A DNA stretch of 64,000 nt from Saururus chinensis (GCA_035235625.1 CP141140.1:14156685-14220684), one strand, 5' to 3'; positions 48,623-60,800 are shown, numbered from the stretch's first letter. Numbers and translations are program-made. The notes: generated from the sequence alone by a model not told the origin.

Positions 48623-50248
48623 TACAAAATATCACATTATGAGATTTTTTTTTTCTTTTCCAACCCTCTTTACGAAGAGAGTTACGAGGCAAAAAATATT
48701 TTAGTATATATTTTTTTCTTTTTAAAGGGGTTGCCAAAGGGCCCTGCAGTAAAACTATAGTCAAAGCTCATTAAAACGGACATATTGGTCAAAGAAATGA
48801 TCATGCCCCTGACACCGTAGATTCTAGGATTAGTGGCACCTAAATGGGCTGGCATGTGGTTTAACATGCAGCCCAGACCAAGCCCTCGCTTTAATTTGCA
48901 AGCAATCCCGCGCTCCCGCTCCCCCGTGCCAATAGTGGACACTTTCCACCGAAAGCACTCCCCTCCACATGATTACATCAACCCCTCACACATCTGGAAC
49001 ACTGGAACCCAGCAAAAATCCCTCACAAGTCAGAACCTACAACTGCTCTTTCTCCCTACAACAGTCACCTAGAGAGAGAGAGTCGATCTCCAGTTGACAC
49101 TGCAGACAGAGTTTCCGGAGCCAAGTCAATCTTCTCTGTAAGTAAACACTACTCTCTCCCACATCTCTTCCAGCTCATTTACATATCCTTCAAAGGGTCT
49201 ACAACCAATCTCGAGACTCAATTTCTTGTTTTTAGCATTTGCATTGTGAGAGAAAAAAACTGAAGAGGTGTAGACATAAAACAATTCTATTTCACTTCCT
49301 CTCTCCCAGCTCATTTCCATTGCTTCAGAGTTTAACAACACCAGAACACGAGTCTACTAATTTCAAAACTCAACTTCTAGTTTTTGCTTGCAACCTAAAA
49401 ATAATAATAAAAGTCCTCCTTTGGCCATCTAAAAAATCTGATGGCACACATTACTCAGGCAAATTTGAATCACCCACTTGCCTCCCCTCTATTAGTGCAT
49501 GCCATTATATATCAATCAGCGTGAGCTTGAGCTCATGTTAACTTTTCCTAATAAGAATAATGACAGTAAATTGAAAGGGAGTACACACAAAACGATTATA
49601 TTTCATTTCCATTCAGATCTATGTTAATACAACACTAGATACAATAAGACAAACAAAAAACCCAAACATCTCTTATTCTCAGTATACCTTCTCCACACCA
49701 AAATACAAATATGGAATCCAATTCAATAAATTGGCATTCCTTTTATATATATATATCTGTTTTCACTTCTGTCAATGATCTTTATCAATTAACAGTGCCA
49801 CCAAGGATTTGTAATTACACCCTCGAATCAATCTTTTATGTACATATACGAACTACTGCATAAAACTCTGAATAACCCCCCGGACCACCACGGCAAGGGA
49901 GGAAAAGAAAAATGACACAAAGGAAAAAAAAATCAACACACCGAACTTTCAACAAAAACCGGATCGGTGAAGCAATCAAGAAGATGAAAACAAATTGATT
50001 AAAAATTGTCAAGCACGCTAAAAATATTTCTAAACGCTAAATAACTTTCAATCACAGAAAACAGGCAGACACATGACTCGGGCACACGAAATTAGAACCT
50101 AGAAAGACGCCAAGACCAGAAAAAGTGAAATTACCCTCTAGTGAGAGACCCAAAGCAATAACATGGGGACAGAATCTTATGTTCTGCAAGAACTACTAGA
50201 ACAATCTGGGAGGACCTGATACTAGAAGAGGGTCAAAGAAGGTGTATC
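48623..50248. other. 3' flank of the FLP/MYB88-like gene, intergenic
   Basis: The stretch 48830-49550 is less AT-rich. It contains two loosely similar CT-rich blocks (CTCTCTCCCACATCTCTTCC near 49150 and TTCCTCTCTCCCAGCTCATT near 49300), with open frames but no recognisable domain. The part next to 50249 should contain the 3' untranslated region of the minus-strand MYB gene. Confidence 0.35.
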
Positions 50249-53200
50249 TCAAAGACTATCAAGGAGTGATCTCCGGCAAGGAGGTGGTGGCTGGGATGGG
50301 ATCGGGCTTTTACAGGCAGAAGGGGATGCCAAACCAAATGTGTGCAGCAGGAAACGTCTCTCCTGAATAAATACAATTAAAAACACAAATTGTTAGCATC
50401 CAAAACCTTCCAATTCTACTGTGGCGTTTAAACATTAAAACATTATTATTTCAATTATTCACAAGCAAGAATCATTTGTTTCATCAACTTAAAAAAGATC
50501 ATGGCCCAAGCTGAGACTACATAAAGTGCTAGACAATGCACGCTATTGATTTTTAAACCCATCCTTTATTAAAACTGACAGGCAGATAGTTCAAGACATG
50601 AAGCTCTCCTTATCCTTTAAAAATATGTAAAATTACACATTTCATTTTTCATATTAACCAGCTCCATTTGTTCTTTTTTGTTTCCCCTCACAAATGAAAA
50701 TATCAAACCGAAGACCTAAACCATCTAATTCTACTTTGGCATTTAAACATTATTACTTTCGATTATTCACATGCACAAATCATTTATTTCATCAACTTAA
50801 AAAACAGTTCACGATCCAAGCTGAGACTACATAAAGTGCTAAAAAATGCACGCTGTTGATTTTAAACCCATCCTTTATTAAAACTGACTGGCTGCTAATT
50901 CAAGACATGAAGCTCTCCTTTGACTTTGAAAATGTGTGAAATTATACATCTCACTTTTCATATTATCCAGCTCCCTTCGTTCTTTTTTGTTCCTCCCCAC
51001 AAATGAAAACATTAAATAGAAGACCTAATGTTTCTTTTTACAGATCACTCCCAGTTTAAATGGCCACCAGCAATATTCCAGCCATCTTGCTGTCATTAAA
51101 ATAGAACTGTGGTCTACATTTTGTGATCCCAGTTGGCCTTTTATCTAAGACACTGAAAATTACAAAGCCTTCTTCAACTAAGATCACATTGACAACAATT
51201 AATCTTTTTTTATAAAGGCACAAATGTAGTTGCTAATTATTTTTTCGCTTTAGAAAGTGAACAATAATTTTCTTTTTAAGGTTAAATTAACACTAAGGGA
51301 ACCTTATTGACCACAATCTAAAATGTGCACTGATTAGAAATTAAATAGGCAAAGAAGAAAAATGCAAAGTACAGAGTTTGCAGAAACAGAAGGAACATTT
51401 GGGCCTTAAAAATGGCTTACGCTTTCAGAAAACTTAGGGCTTGGAATTCCTTCAGCAAAAGAATAGAATGGCCGAAGGGTTTGAGGAGGGGAGCTGTACT
51501 CTTTTGTTAGCAACACACAATCATTTTTGTTGCCATCTTCTGGTTCTTCAGAAGATGACGGAATTGCTGCTGCAAGAACCAAGAAGCATCCATAGCTTAC
51601 CCATCAAAAGACCTTTGTAGTAGAAATTGCTGTAACAGCCAAAAAGTTGAATAATTTGTATATACCTTTTGCCTCGGTAACACTTTCATTAACTTCGTCT
51701 TGGTAAACCCTATGAATGTCTTTATTTAGTTCTCCATTCACTGCTGCAGGAACAAAATTTTGGCTTAATGAACATTCATCAACTTGAGTTTTCTCTGCCA
51801 ATTGACAAGCTGGTCCAGTGTTGTATTCTGAACTGCCTTGAGACTCTTCCTCTAATTCAGGTTGGCTACACAACCAGAAAACATCTGTTGGAATGTGGTG
51901 AAACCCACTTAATATAGTCGAATTAGTTTATTTACCTCCATAATAGTTGATGTCCTGGGCTACCACTCTTAAAGTCCTCCATCACATGTCTAAAATCCTC
52001 AAGCAGAGAATCCATTTCAGCAATTTTACATTTCAAAAGTTCACTTTCTTCGCTACAAAGCAAAAAATCTTGGAGTTCCTGAAAAAAGTACATCTTATGT
52101 AAATATGGAAGATGCTTAGACTGCTTTAACCATTATTTTTTTTACATTAGCTAAATTTTTAATCAAATGTAACCAGTTCCTTTTGTTTACCTTCCATACA
52201 TTTTCGAGACTCTGGCTGTTGTCCATGTTTACCTTTCGAGCAAGTGAACCGAGGAGTTCTGCTTGTTGCATCAATGCCGTTATCCTTGGGTCATTCCGTT
52301 TGAGAAAAGTTCCTTGAAGCTTATCAGGTAAAGCTGAAAAATCATGTTCAGGAGAACCTTAAGGAACAAAACAAGAAAATGCCCAAACGATGTTTACATG
52401 CTTTCTTCACTATTTCTGTTTCATATAGGAAGCAGACATGAAAGAAAAGACCTCAAAGCTAGAAGGTGATTTACCATTTCTTACAGCAGACTCAGAATTG
52501 CTGCTTGAAGTATGCTGACTTTGTGGTTCCTCTACATTGTTAAAGTTCTGGGCCAACACTGCAAGTGCAGGCCTTGAATGTTTTTTACCTTCTATAGGTT
52601 CACATACAGATCTTTCCTTTGGGTCAAAGGTTTCGCGCAATTCCAAGATATTGGTCCTAAAACAAAAGAAGTGAGCATGCCGAATTATTGAGCTGAAATC
52701 CCAATACGTCCAAAGAAAATCAATGGGATATAAACCTACATGTACCTGAATTTTTTGGGCGACTGACATGAATTAGAAATCTCATTTTGAAAAACCCTCT
52801 TGTTCTGTGAGTTAATGTATACACTGTTCTCCTTCGATAAAGCTTCATATTTAGCACGTTTCTTGCAAAGGGTAGTGAACCGGTTTTTCACCGCATTATC
52901 CGTTCTGTGGCAGTGGTAAAAAGAGTTACAAATTGAAAGTTTTCAAGGAAACCAGATATTTGCATTCAGAAAAGAGAGGTATAATTGTTACTGTTGGAAA
53001 TTTTATTTACTATTGCAGACATAATTTAGATAGATAGGTTCCTCGTTGATTATAACTGGATGCACACATTATTCAAGTGACAATTATAAATGTTACCTGC
53101 CTGAAACCACCTTTGCAATTTCAGTCCATCTGTTACCAAATATCCTTTGTGCCTGCATAAAATCTCTGGAGTTAATTTTACAGCAAGGATTGAAATTATT

Positions 53201-54115
53201 GCACACCATAAAATGGTTAACATATACTATAGTACTATACAAGTTATATCCATAGATTGAGATCCCATACGAGAAAATTTATGTTGCTAGCCAAAAAGTT
53301 TCCAAGACTATCAGGCTTCAAGATGACGACAACCAATGAGCATCATTATCTATAACCTAGCCCAGCCATTTGGAGCTGGCAAAATGGATTGTCTATCTTG
53401 CAATTGCTCTTGCTATAATGAATGACTTGACAAATCTATGCACTTGAAAAAAAATAACAAAGGAGACGGTAAAAAATAAGTCATATTACCACAATAGAAA
53501 ACTGACTTTACTGAATGAAGAATCAATACAAGAGCAACCAAACACCAACATACATATCCAAAAATGAATATGTGTATACCTCACATAACAGCATGTCTTC
53601 CTCCGCTGACCAGCCCCCTTTCTTACACTCCGTATTCAAGTATGTGTACCATCTGCACAAATAACATAATTCTCAAGCATCAGGCATCAACTTACTCAGT
53701 GAGAAGGATTACCTAATAGATTAGAGGCAAGAATATAGATATTGGTAAACCTTCTTCTGCATTGTCTGCTCGTTTTATCTTTAAATTTTGATGAAATTGC
53801 CGTCCAGCTATGAACAAGAAGCCAGAAATAACATATCAGTGGAAGGCATTAGTGGAAATGTACACAGATCAAAATATGAGAGATTCCTACTTTTCAGTTC
53901 CATGAATACTAATCTGCACTCGCAGCATCTCATCCTCCTGCATGATTTGGCATATCAATCTTTAGAAACAGGTCCGGTTCAAAAATGCAACCAACAACGC
54001 CCCCCTCCCTTCCAGAAGAAGATATAAAATAAAGAAGGAATGAAACAGAGGATAAAACCTCTGGAGTCCAAGAAACGATGTGGCGTTCCTTCTTGGGAGC
54101 TTCATGCAGCGTCAT
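50249..54115 (-). CDS. FLP: R2R3-MYB, FOUR LIPS (MYB124)/MYB88 orthologue, 12 exons
   Basis: Exons on the minus strand, 5' to 3': 54059-54115, 53891-53937, 53751-53807, 53580-53652, 53097-53152, 52746-52904, 52475-52656, 52191-52357, 51936-52078, 51666-51865, 51421-51569, 50249-50362. All introns are GT-AG, phases close, and the product is 467 aa (436 in Arabidopsis FLP, from memory). It starts MTLHEAPKKERHIVSWTPEE. R2 covers about residues 11-60 (ISIHGTENWTAISSKF, DKTSRQCRRRWYTYL) and R3 about 61-112 (GGWSAEEDMLLCE, FGNRWTEIAKVVSGRTDNAV). The rest keeps family blocks: RITALMQQAELLGSLARKVN, ENVWKELQDFL, LLEDFRHVMEDFK, FAEGIPSPKFSESERRFLL and the tail CRRSLLDSL. FLP/MYB88 are nuclear regulators that stop divisions at the end of the stomatal lineage and act in roots and ovules. 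No in-frame ATG lies between this start and the upstream stop. The first donor (GAG|GTTTTA) is weak. Confidence 0.95.
50401..51028. repeat. 310-bp tandem duplication inside the last FLP-like intron
   Basis: Two adjacent units (about 50401-50710 and 50711-51028) share long runs such as GCTGAGACTACATAAAGTGC, ACCCATCCTTTATTAAAACT and TCAAGACATGAAGCTCTCC. They differ by scattered substitutions and short indels. The whole lies in the intron between 50362 and 51421. Confidence 0.88.
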
Positions 54116-55358
54116 GCCGGTGGTCTTAGTAAAACTTCGGCTTGATTCCTCCTCACAGAGTAACACACAATCCGCGCGCGCGTGCTCTCTTTCTCTCCCA
54201 ATTCACTTTGTGCTTTTGTCAAAATTCAACCGGCATATCAATAAAGCAAGCGCTTTCCGGCGAATGGATGAGTTTGTCCGAATGTCCGTTCCTTGAAAGA
54301 AAGCGGCGACCATCATTCACGCCTTTTTCGAGGCTCCTCCCCCCATATCATATCATACCACACGAAAACATGCATTACGTTTTTTCCGACCACAATCACC
54401 CCCCTTGGATTCGAGCCTTTTCCTCGATCCCCGAGCCCAAGGAAAAAACTTACCCAGGAATGAATGGAATCTCTGGATGCTACCTGATGAACGAGGAATT
54501 TCAACGAATCCGATCCCCGCCTCTCCCCTTCAATCCTCAGTCACAATCCTTAAAGTCAAAATGCATAAGTATCACCAGCTCAATTGGGGAGGAGATGAAC
54601 AACTCGTCCAGCTATGAAGGAGCTGAGAGAGGGCGTGCCGCGCAGGGTTTATAATGGGGAGGGGAACGGAAAAGGAGGAAGAAGAGTTAACGGGAAGTGA
54701 TGGGGCTTTTTCCGGGATTGAGTTTTGGCGCGATGGGGGGAGGATTTGAAAAACAAACGAGGAAGTGGGAGGGGGGGAAATCCACGAGAGAGAATTAATG
54801 GAGGAGGGGGAATAAGAGCGGCCGGAGAAGACAGAGTGGCGACTGTCCCTTTCCAACTTGAAGACAATCGGACGATGTCCCTACAATACGAGAAGCGAAG
54901 ATGGAGGAGGATGGATTTTCAAATATCAAGTGAAGGGGCGTCATTTTAAAGTGAAGACGACGAATTCCGTGAACTTTTTACCAACTAAAATTACTCCTTT
55001 TTCGTCGCCGCTTCCCTCCAGTGAACCACTGAACAGTGAACCCCTCCTACCTGCCACCAACAAACAAGGTCACCAAGGTATTGGAATCGACTTTCTCACC
55101 GACTTATGACACGGTACTTGTTGCATTTTACGGAAAGTACCATTTTACCGTTGCGAGGCTTGGGCCAGTAGGAGACGGGCAAATGTCAGCGCTAAACGCG
55201 CGCGTCGGACGAGAAGAGAATGTGGGCGCCGAGATGGAAACGCGCTCTATTTTTCTTCGCCGGCCCGCGGGTGCACCACCTGACACTTCAGTCCTAGGGA
55301 GCAAAGGTCGCACCCCAACGGGCGGGAGCCGACCATTCCTAATTTAACGTAATCAGCC
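54116..55358. other. 5' flank of the FLP/MYB88-like gene
   Basis: This GC-richer region (54120-55330) is a plausible promoter and leader. It holds several open frames on both strands (for example 54142-54654, 55036-55347) that are low-complexity or purine-rich and have no domain. A GCGCGCGCG run is at about 54173. No TATA box was singled out. Confidence 0.4.
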
Positions 55359-55553
55359 ACCCAATTTGAATATTAAACCCACCTACGCCCTGCTGGCCGT
55401 GTATTTCACCGCTCAAGGTAAGACTCATCAGCATTTGCAACATTTGTAACAGTTTACTGTCACGATGTCCCATAATTTGATGAGTTATTTTGTAAATGGT
55501 AAAATACATGGCCAACAGGTTGTGCGACGCACATTCAATAATTTCTCCACCCA
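55359..55553. mobile_element. Hairpin MITE, GGCCGTGTATTTCACC family, copy 3
   Basis: CCTGCTGGCCGTGTATTTCA (55390-55409) pairs with TGGTAAAATACATGGCCAACAG-type sequence (55497-55518). The right arm continues TTGTGCGACGCACATTCAAT, matching GTGTGCAACGCACACTGAAA of copy 1. The inner CTCATCAGCAT/TGATGAG pair is also kept. Confidence 0.75.
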
Positions 55554-56991
55554 CGGGCAAACTGTACCCTTGCTTTGTCATCTACATAAAACACAATCTA
55601 CCTAGCACTACAACTGTAATCCCCGCTTACCTGTTTACCCGTTTAACCGGCTTAATCTGCACGGGCAACATACACTCGGTGTTTATCCTTGTGGCCAGAG
55701 ATGAATGTGTATGGCACAATCCTTGCCAGGCCAATGTGTCCACTTGTATCGATGGAGATTTCCATGTTTGTTTTTTTGTGAACGGAAAAACGTACTACTG
55801 TATGTGTGGGGTATGTTTGTGCTACAAACAGCCATGAAAAGGAGGCGGGTGTGTCCCATAAGGGCCGACCTCCATGGAACCCTAAGGTAAAAAGCTCCCA
55901 TGATTTTCAAAAAGATATTCCCTCATTATGCCTAATCTCTGTCATTTTCACCATTCTTCTACATCTTGATTTTAACCACATTGATCCAAATTGTTCGCAA
56001 AATCACAACTTTTTTCCCTCTCATCTATATAAGAGTGCGATGCATATTATGTAGAAATTGACTAGAATTGCCATTAGAGCCTTCACATAGCGCTAAGTTC
56101 AAGTTCAAATTTCTTTGGATAAGATTGGGCCATTTTTTTATAGCTTGTGTGTGAAAGATACTCAACAACTATGACACAGTAAGGGATGATGCCAATGTTG
56201 CTTTTGGCGGTCATGGATTGAACCATGATGGGAAATGGCAGTAAACTGATAAAGAGAGAGAGAGTGGCCCAAGTACCGAAAGGGATCATTCAGCCACTGT
56301 AAGTGGTGGGGCTTATGAGGCTGACCTTTTGTGGACTGCACTGCATCATTAGGTTATTCTCTTCTTTATTCACCAGTAGGGCAGTGCCAAGTGCTACTAA
56401 ACCCAATTGCTTGATTACTACATCTGCATTTCTGTTCTCAAGCACGTGTACTTTTTCAGAACCAAAAAGTAAAGCAAGTTATTATGTGTCACCAATTTTA
56501 TCTTCAGCTTTAAGCTGGATTTGCAAGTGTAAAACTGTTCACAATCTCTACATATTTGCCATTTAGTGAAAAGCATGTTCTGGCTAGCTTTTTTTCTTAA
56601 GCTAAAGCTCAATCACTAAGCACTACCTTCCCTCCCCCAAACATAGTTGTGTTTTAAAGGGAAAAAGTAAAAAAAATAGTTTAGAACATCTTTAAAATAA
56701 ATTATACATGTAATACAGAAAAAAAACAGTTAATATAAAGTGTTGAAACTCATCAGCTCTAGGAGATATCTATATCATATTGAAATTTCTTTAGGCCAAT
56801 TAACATAAAACATTGGACTTTACTTAGTTTAAGATCTTGCCATCAGAAGAAGTGTCTCTACCTTGGATCCAACACTTTAGGGGATCACCCTTTCAGAAAG
56901 TCTGTTATCCACAATTGAAAGCTATTTAATACTTTTGACCAAAATTTGCCATTCTATGATATTATTATCTTTAGAGCTGTTTAATGTTATA
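55554..56991. other. Intergenic, no gene supported
   Basis: Several overlapping open frames at 55496-55910 on both strands are short and lack domains. The remainder is AT-rich. Confidence 0.35.
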
Positions 56992-57160
56992 TTCTCTATG
57001 TCCTATATTAATACCAACATTTGGATAAATAGTAGTTTTTATTAAATGGTGAAACTCAATAAGCTTATGATACTATTTTTTAAGTACTCAACTATTTAAA
57101 TTGAACAAAATGAAATTATTAATATGGAAATGGAGCTATTAATGTGGGACAGAGGGAGTA
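56992..57160. mobile_element. Stowaway-type MITE
   Basis: It begins CTCTATGTCCTATATTAATA and ends TTAATGTGGGACAGAGGGAGTA, with the interior TTTTTATTAAATGGTGAAACTC shared with the copies at 11718 and 34001. It is the best-preserved right end of this family in the window. Confidence 0.8.
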
Positions 57161-59048
57161 TGTAAACTTTGTTGCTAAGGAAGCCTTTATGCAAATACGA
57201 ACTTAAGCTGTTCAACAAAAAGAAAATACATAAAGGAAGAGTTCATTCGACTTGTACTTTTTTTCTTTTCTTTACCCATGTCTCTTTCTCTCTCTCTTTT
57301 CCAATTGGTAAAGCTTATTTTCAGGGTAGATTGATGATCCCCTCGGAGTAATTCGTCCTTGATTCAATGCAAGAAAAGCGAAGGAAGCACACAAATTTGA
57401 TGCCAATATGGTACTTTTTTGGAGTTTGCCACTGCTCGGGAATCCTACGTTCGTGTGGGGACTTATTTTGATACCGGAGCTGCCTTTCACCAAGCGCCTT
57501 TAACTACCCCACACACGCTCTCGTCTAAAAGCAAAAGGCTTTGGGAATCCTATGCCCTGGGTCTCTTCTCCTTGGCTCTTCATCTTTGTGTCCTTTGAGA
57601 AGACCAGATTCCGGCCTGATCATCATTTGGAATCATGCGGTTGAAGAAACTTCCATCTCATGCCCAATTCATATATAGCAATAGTCCATCTAGAATTGTT
57701 CATCTTAGAATAGGGGATTAGTCATAATCATGACTTGTTTCCTAATGGCTCCATCGATGTTTTTCTTCTCGACAATTTTCATCTAAAAAAATGCAGTCAC
57801 TGTCGACTCAAAAGCTTTTGTTCTTTAGTCGAGTGATCATTATTTGTCTAATTGTTGTGCAAAGCAAAAGCATTGCAAGGATTCAGCACCAAAGTGTCCA
57901 TATAATTAGATGGTTAATCCATATGCGTTATCTTTCCGGCCATGACTTTTCAAACGGGTCCATCCACTTCCCTGCACCCATGAACATGTCTGAATGTCAT
58001 GCTTCCATCATGAAAATAGATAACACTTAGACTTCAATGTTCTCATGAAATTTTATTTCTTTATTACACCTTAGTTTGGAAAGATCATATGCTTAATCGA
58101 ACACAACATGCAATTATAATAGCTAATCTGTCTTACTAATCCCAAAAGATATTATTAATGAAATATTTTAAGACAAGCAAATGTGAGAGAGCGGCAGTTT
58201 AATCCTTGTTTCGTGGGCTTTGAATTTTATAATCTGACTAGACACCATTAAAACAAACTATCGGCGAAAATTGACTTAACAGCTGCGGATCCTGCTGGAA
58301 GCTAATGATGGCCAGAAAACTTAAAAACGTATTATCTTGACTATCATTTCAGTTGCATCAATTAAAACTGGTATCCATTCACAATTCTTTCCGCATATGT
58401 AGACCAGGATCGAATATTTCTTCTTTCTTTGGTGTCTTTTTAAGAGGCTCCTCTGTCGCCAAACCCTGAAAATGATTTCAGATCAGTCCACATCTCTTTA
58501 TCATCTTTTGAGGAAGATGCTATTTATCAAGTGAAGGAAATGGGTCGGCCCCGGTTCAGTCGAGACTAGACACCACCACTTCGATGAACTGATCAAGAGG
58601 GTCCTCGTTCTGGAGCTACAGAAACATCATCAACGAAAAATAAAACAAAAAGGCTGCAAGTAGCTGGCCTCAGCCTCTCTGAAAATTAAGAACTCTCATC
58701 ATAGCTATAATAAATTGAAGACTGCCTTACTGCCCGCCTCAGGTCGACTTAAGTATTGGTTTCAGTGGATGTCACTTCTATTTAGTCTTGTATTCTTGTT
58801 ACAGCGCCATTAAATAAAATGATGTCAAGTAGAACAAAAACAGTATTGAGATCATAGTAGCCCATATCTGTATTTGCTTGTGCCCTGTTTTATATCACCT
58901 CTGAGCCCAATCAATTCCATGATGAGACTAAACTCATTAAGGGTAGTTACAACCGAAGTGGTCATAAGTTCTTTAACACTACTACCATAGGTTCATCTCT
59001 ATTTCAGTACATATATTACATTAAGCTTCATGTTATTGTAGATCATGA
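57161..59048. other. Intergenic, one possible small-peptide frame
   Basis: 57791-58030 encodes 79 residues with a hydrophobic N-terminal stretch (LLFFSRVIIICLIVVQS) that could be a signal peptide. It has a TATATAG box about 120 bp upstream, but no known peptide motif, so it is not called as a gene. The rest, including the 3' flank of the PPR gene, is unremarkable. Confidence 0.3.
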
Positions 59049-60800
59049 CTATTCGGACTTTCGGTAATAGTGCATGTCAATGTAACTTAATCCAGGAGTT
59101 TTCTTCAACCCCTTATATCTCACAGAATAGTGAGTGCTCTTCACAGCGTCCCAGTTTCCACTCATAGCATAGACGCTTGAAAGCAAGGTATTGTACCCAG
59201 CGTCTACTCGGTTCAATTTCAAAAGCTTACTTGAGACCTGCAAGCCCAACTGAACATTGCCATGATTTCTACAAGAAGCAAGTAGCGCCCCCAAAACACT
59301 TGCATCAGGCTTCACTTCCATCTCCTTAATCAACAGATAAGCATCATTCAAATGCCCTGCCCGTCCCAGAAGATCAATGACACATGCATAATGCTGAAGA
59401 TTAGGTTCTATTCCCCACTCTTTGGACATACAATTATATATGTGTATACCATGTCTAACCAAACCAGAATGGCTACAAGCACACAAGACGCACACAAAAG
59501 TTGCCTCATTTGGTTTAATTCCTGACTCTTGCATCTGGCAAAAGAGAACCACGGCGTCCACACCATACCCACTCATTCCATGACCTGCTATCATGGCATT
59601 CCAGCACACAACATCCCTTTTCATCATTTGATCAAAAAACTCCCTGGCACTCTCCAAATTCCCACAGCAGGCATACATGTCTATGAGTGCAGAACCAACA
59701 AAAGTATCAGCTTTAAAACCAAGTTTTACTATCAGCCCATGAAGTCGTCTACCCTGTTCCAAAGCACCCAGCCTGGTGCAACTTGAAAGAGCACCAACCA
59801 TCGCAACATGGTCAACTTCCACATAATTTACTGCCATCATTTGATTAAAGAGTTCCATAGACTTGTTCCCATGCCCGTTTTCCATGAAGCCCCATATCAT
59901 TAGCGTCCATGCAACTACATCCTTCACTTCCTTACCACGGAAAATCCAATAAGCCTCATCAACAGACCCACAATTGACATACATATTTATCAATTCAGTT
60001 GCAACAAGCACGTCATCTTCAAACCCACTTTTCACAAGCCAGCTTCTCACCATACTCCCAATTCTCAAGCATTCAATGCTAGAACATGCCGACAACAAAC
60101 CCATAGCTGTGATAGGATCTCCCTTCAAACCCTCTCTCCTCATAATATGGAAAATACGAAAAGCATCTTGAACATACCAATTCTTAGCGCAACCCAAAAT
60201 AATGGAATTCCAAGAGACAACAGTTCTCAGGCTCAATCTGTCGAACAAAGTAAGAGCAACAAGTACAGAGCCACATTTTGAATACATGTCCATCAAAGCC
60301 GTTTGCACATAGACATTCACCTCACACGTCTGCCGGATCAAGCGACTATGAATTGTTCTGCCAAGTTTCAGCAAACCCAAGTGGGCACAAGCAGGTAAAA
60401 CACTGACACATGTGACAGAATTCGGAGAGAAGCCCAAGACAATCATTTCAGAGAAGACATCAACAGCTTCCGCGAAAAGCTGATTTTGGGTGTACCCACA
60501 TACCATAATGGTCCAGGTGAAGATATTCTTCACTTGCATCTGATGAGACACGAGACATGCGAGCGCAGGGAGGCCGAGAGAGAAGTAGGAGTGAATGAGT
60601 GTGTTGGAGAGGAAGAGGTTGAGGGCGTGGCCTGAGGTGAGGAGGTAAGCGTGGGCTTGCTCAAGTGGCTTCTGGGTGGGACATTGTCTGAGAATGGATG
60701 CCAAAGAGGAAGGTGTTCGATATGAAGGAGAAGTGAAGTGGCAGAGCAGAAGTTTAAAATGATGGCGCCTGCTGAGGAAGAGATTGCAGGCAACGGACAT
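59049..60800 (-). CDS. Pentatricopeptide repeat protein, PLS class, E subgroup (583 aa)
   Basis: A single-exon gene, as usual for plant PPRs. The N-terminus (SRRHHFKLLLCHFTSPSYR) is basic, hydroxylated and poor in acids, like a mitochondrial or plastid transit peptide. Repeats run from about residue 60 to 498 with typical PLS signatures: ALMDMYSKCGSV, VVSWNSIILGCAKN, ELINMYVNCGSVDEA, SALIDMYACCGNLESA, VVCWNAMIAGHGMSG, ATFVCVLCACSHSGLV, YACVIDLLGRAGHL. An E motif starts near 499 (SVLGALLASCRNHGNVQLG, then NWDAVKSTHYSVRYKGLKKT). The protein ends soon after PGLSYIDM with no DYW deaminase domain. Members bind organellar RNA and usually specify C-to-U editing sites; the target is unknown. The frame is intact and the start ATG precedes the transit-like segment. 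Confidence 0.93.
   Translation of the reverse strand: MSVACNLFLSRRHHFKLLLCHFTSPSYRTPSSLASILRQCPTQKPLEQAHAYLLTSGHALNLFLSNTLIHSYFSLGLPALACLVSHQMQVKNIFTWTIMVCGYTQNQLFAEAVDVFSEMIVLGFSPNSVTCVSVLPACAHLGLLKLGRTIHSRLIRQTCEVNVYVQTALMDMYSKCGSVLVALTLFDRLSLRTVVSWNSIILGCAKNWYVQDAFRIFHIMRREGLKGDPITAMGLLSACSSIECLRIGSMVRSWLVKSGFEDDVLVATELINMYVNCGSVDEAYWIFRGKEVKDVVAWTLMIWGFMENGHGNKSMELFNQMMAVNYVEVDHVAMVGALSSCTRLGALEQGRRLHGLIVKLGFKADTFVGSALIDMYACCGNLESAREFFDQMMKRDVVCWNAMIAGHGMSGYGVDAVVLFCQMQESGIKPNEATFVCVLCACSHSGLVRHGIHIYNCMSKEWGIEPNLQHYACVIDLLGRAGHLNDAYLLIKEMEVKPDASVLGALLASCRNHGNVQLGLQVSSKLLKLNRVDAGYNTLLSSVYAMSGNWDAVKSTHYSVRYKGLKKTPGLSYIDMHYYRKSE

Noticed and set aside
54142..54654. 170-codon plus-strand frame upstream of the FLP/MYB88-like gene
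   Set aside because: It lies antisense in the promoter and leader region of a well-supported gene, has no domain, and its openness follows from higher GC content.
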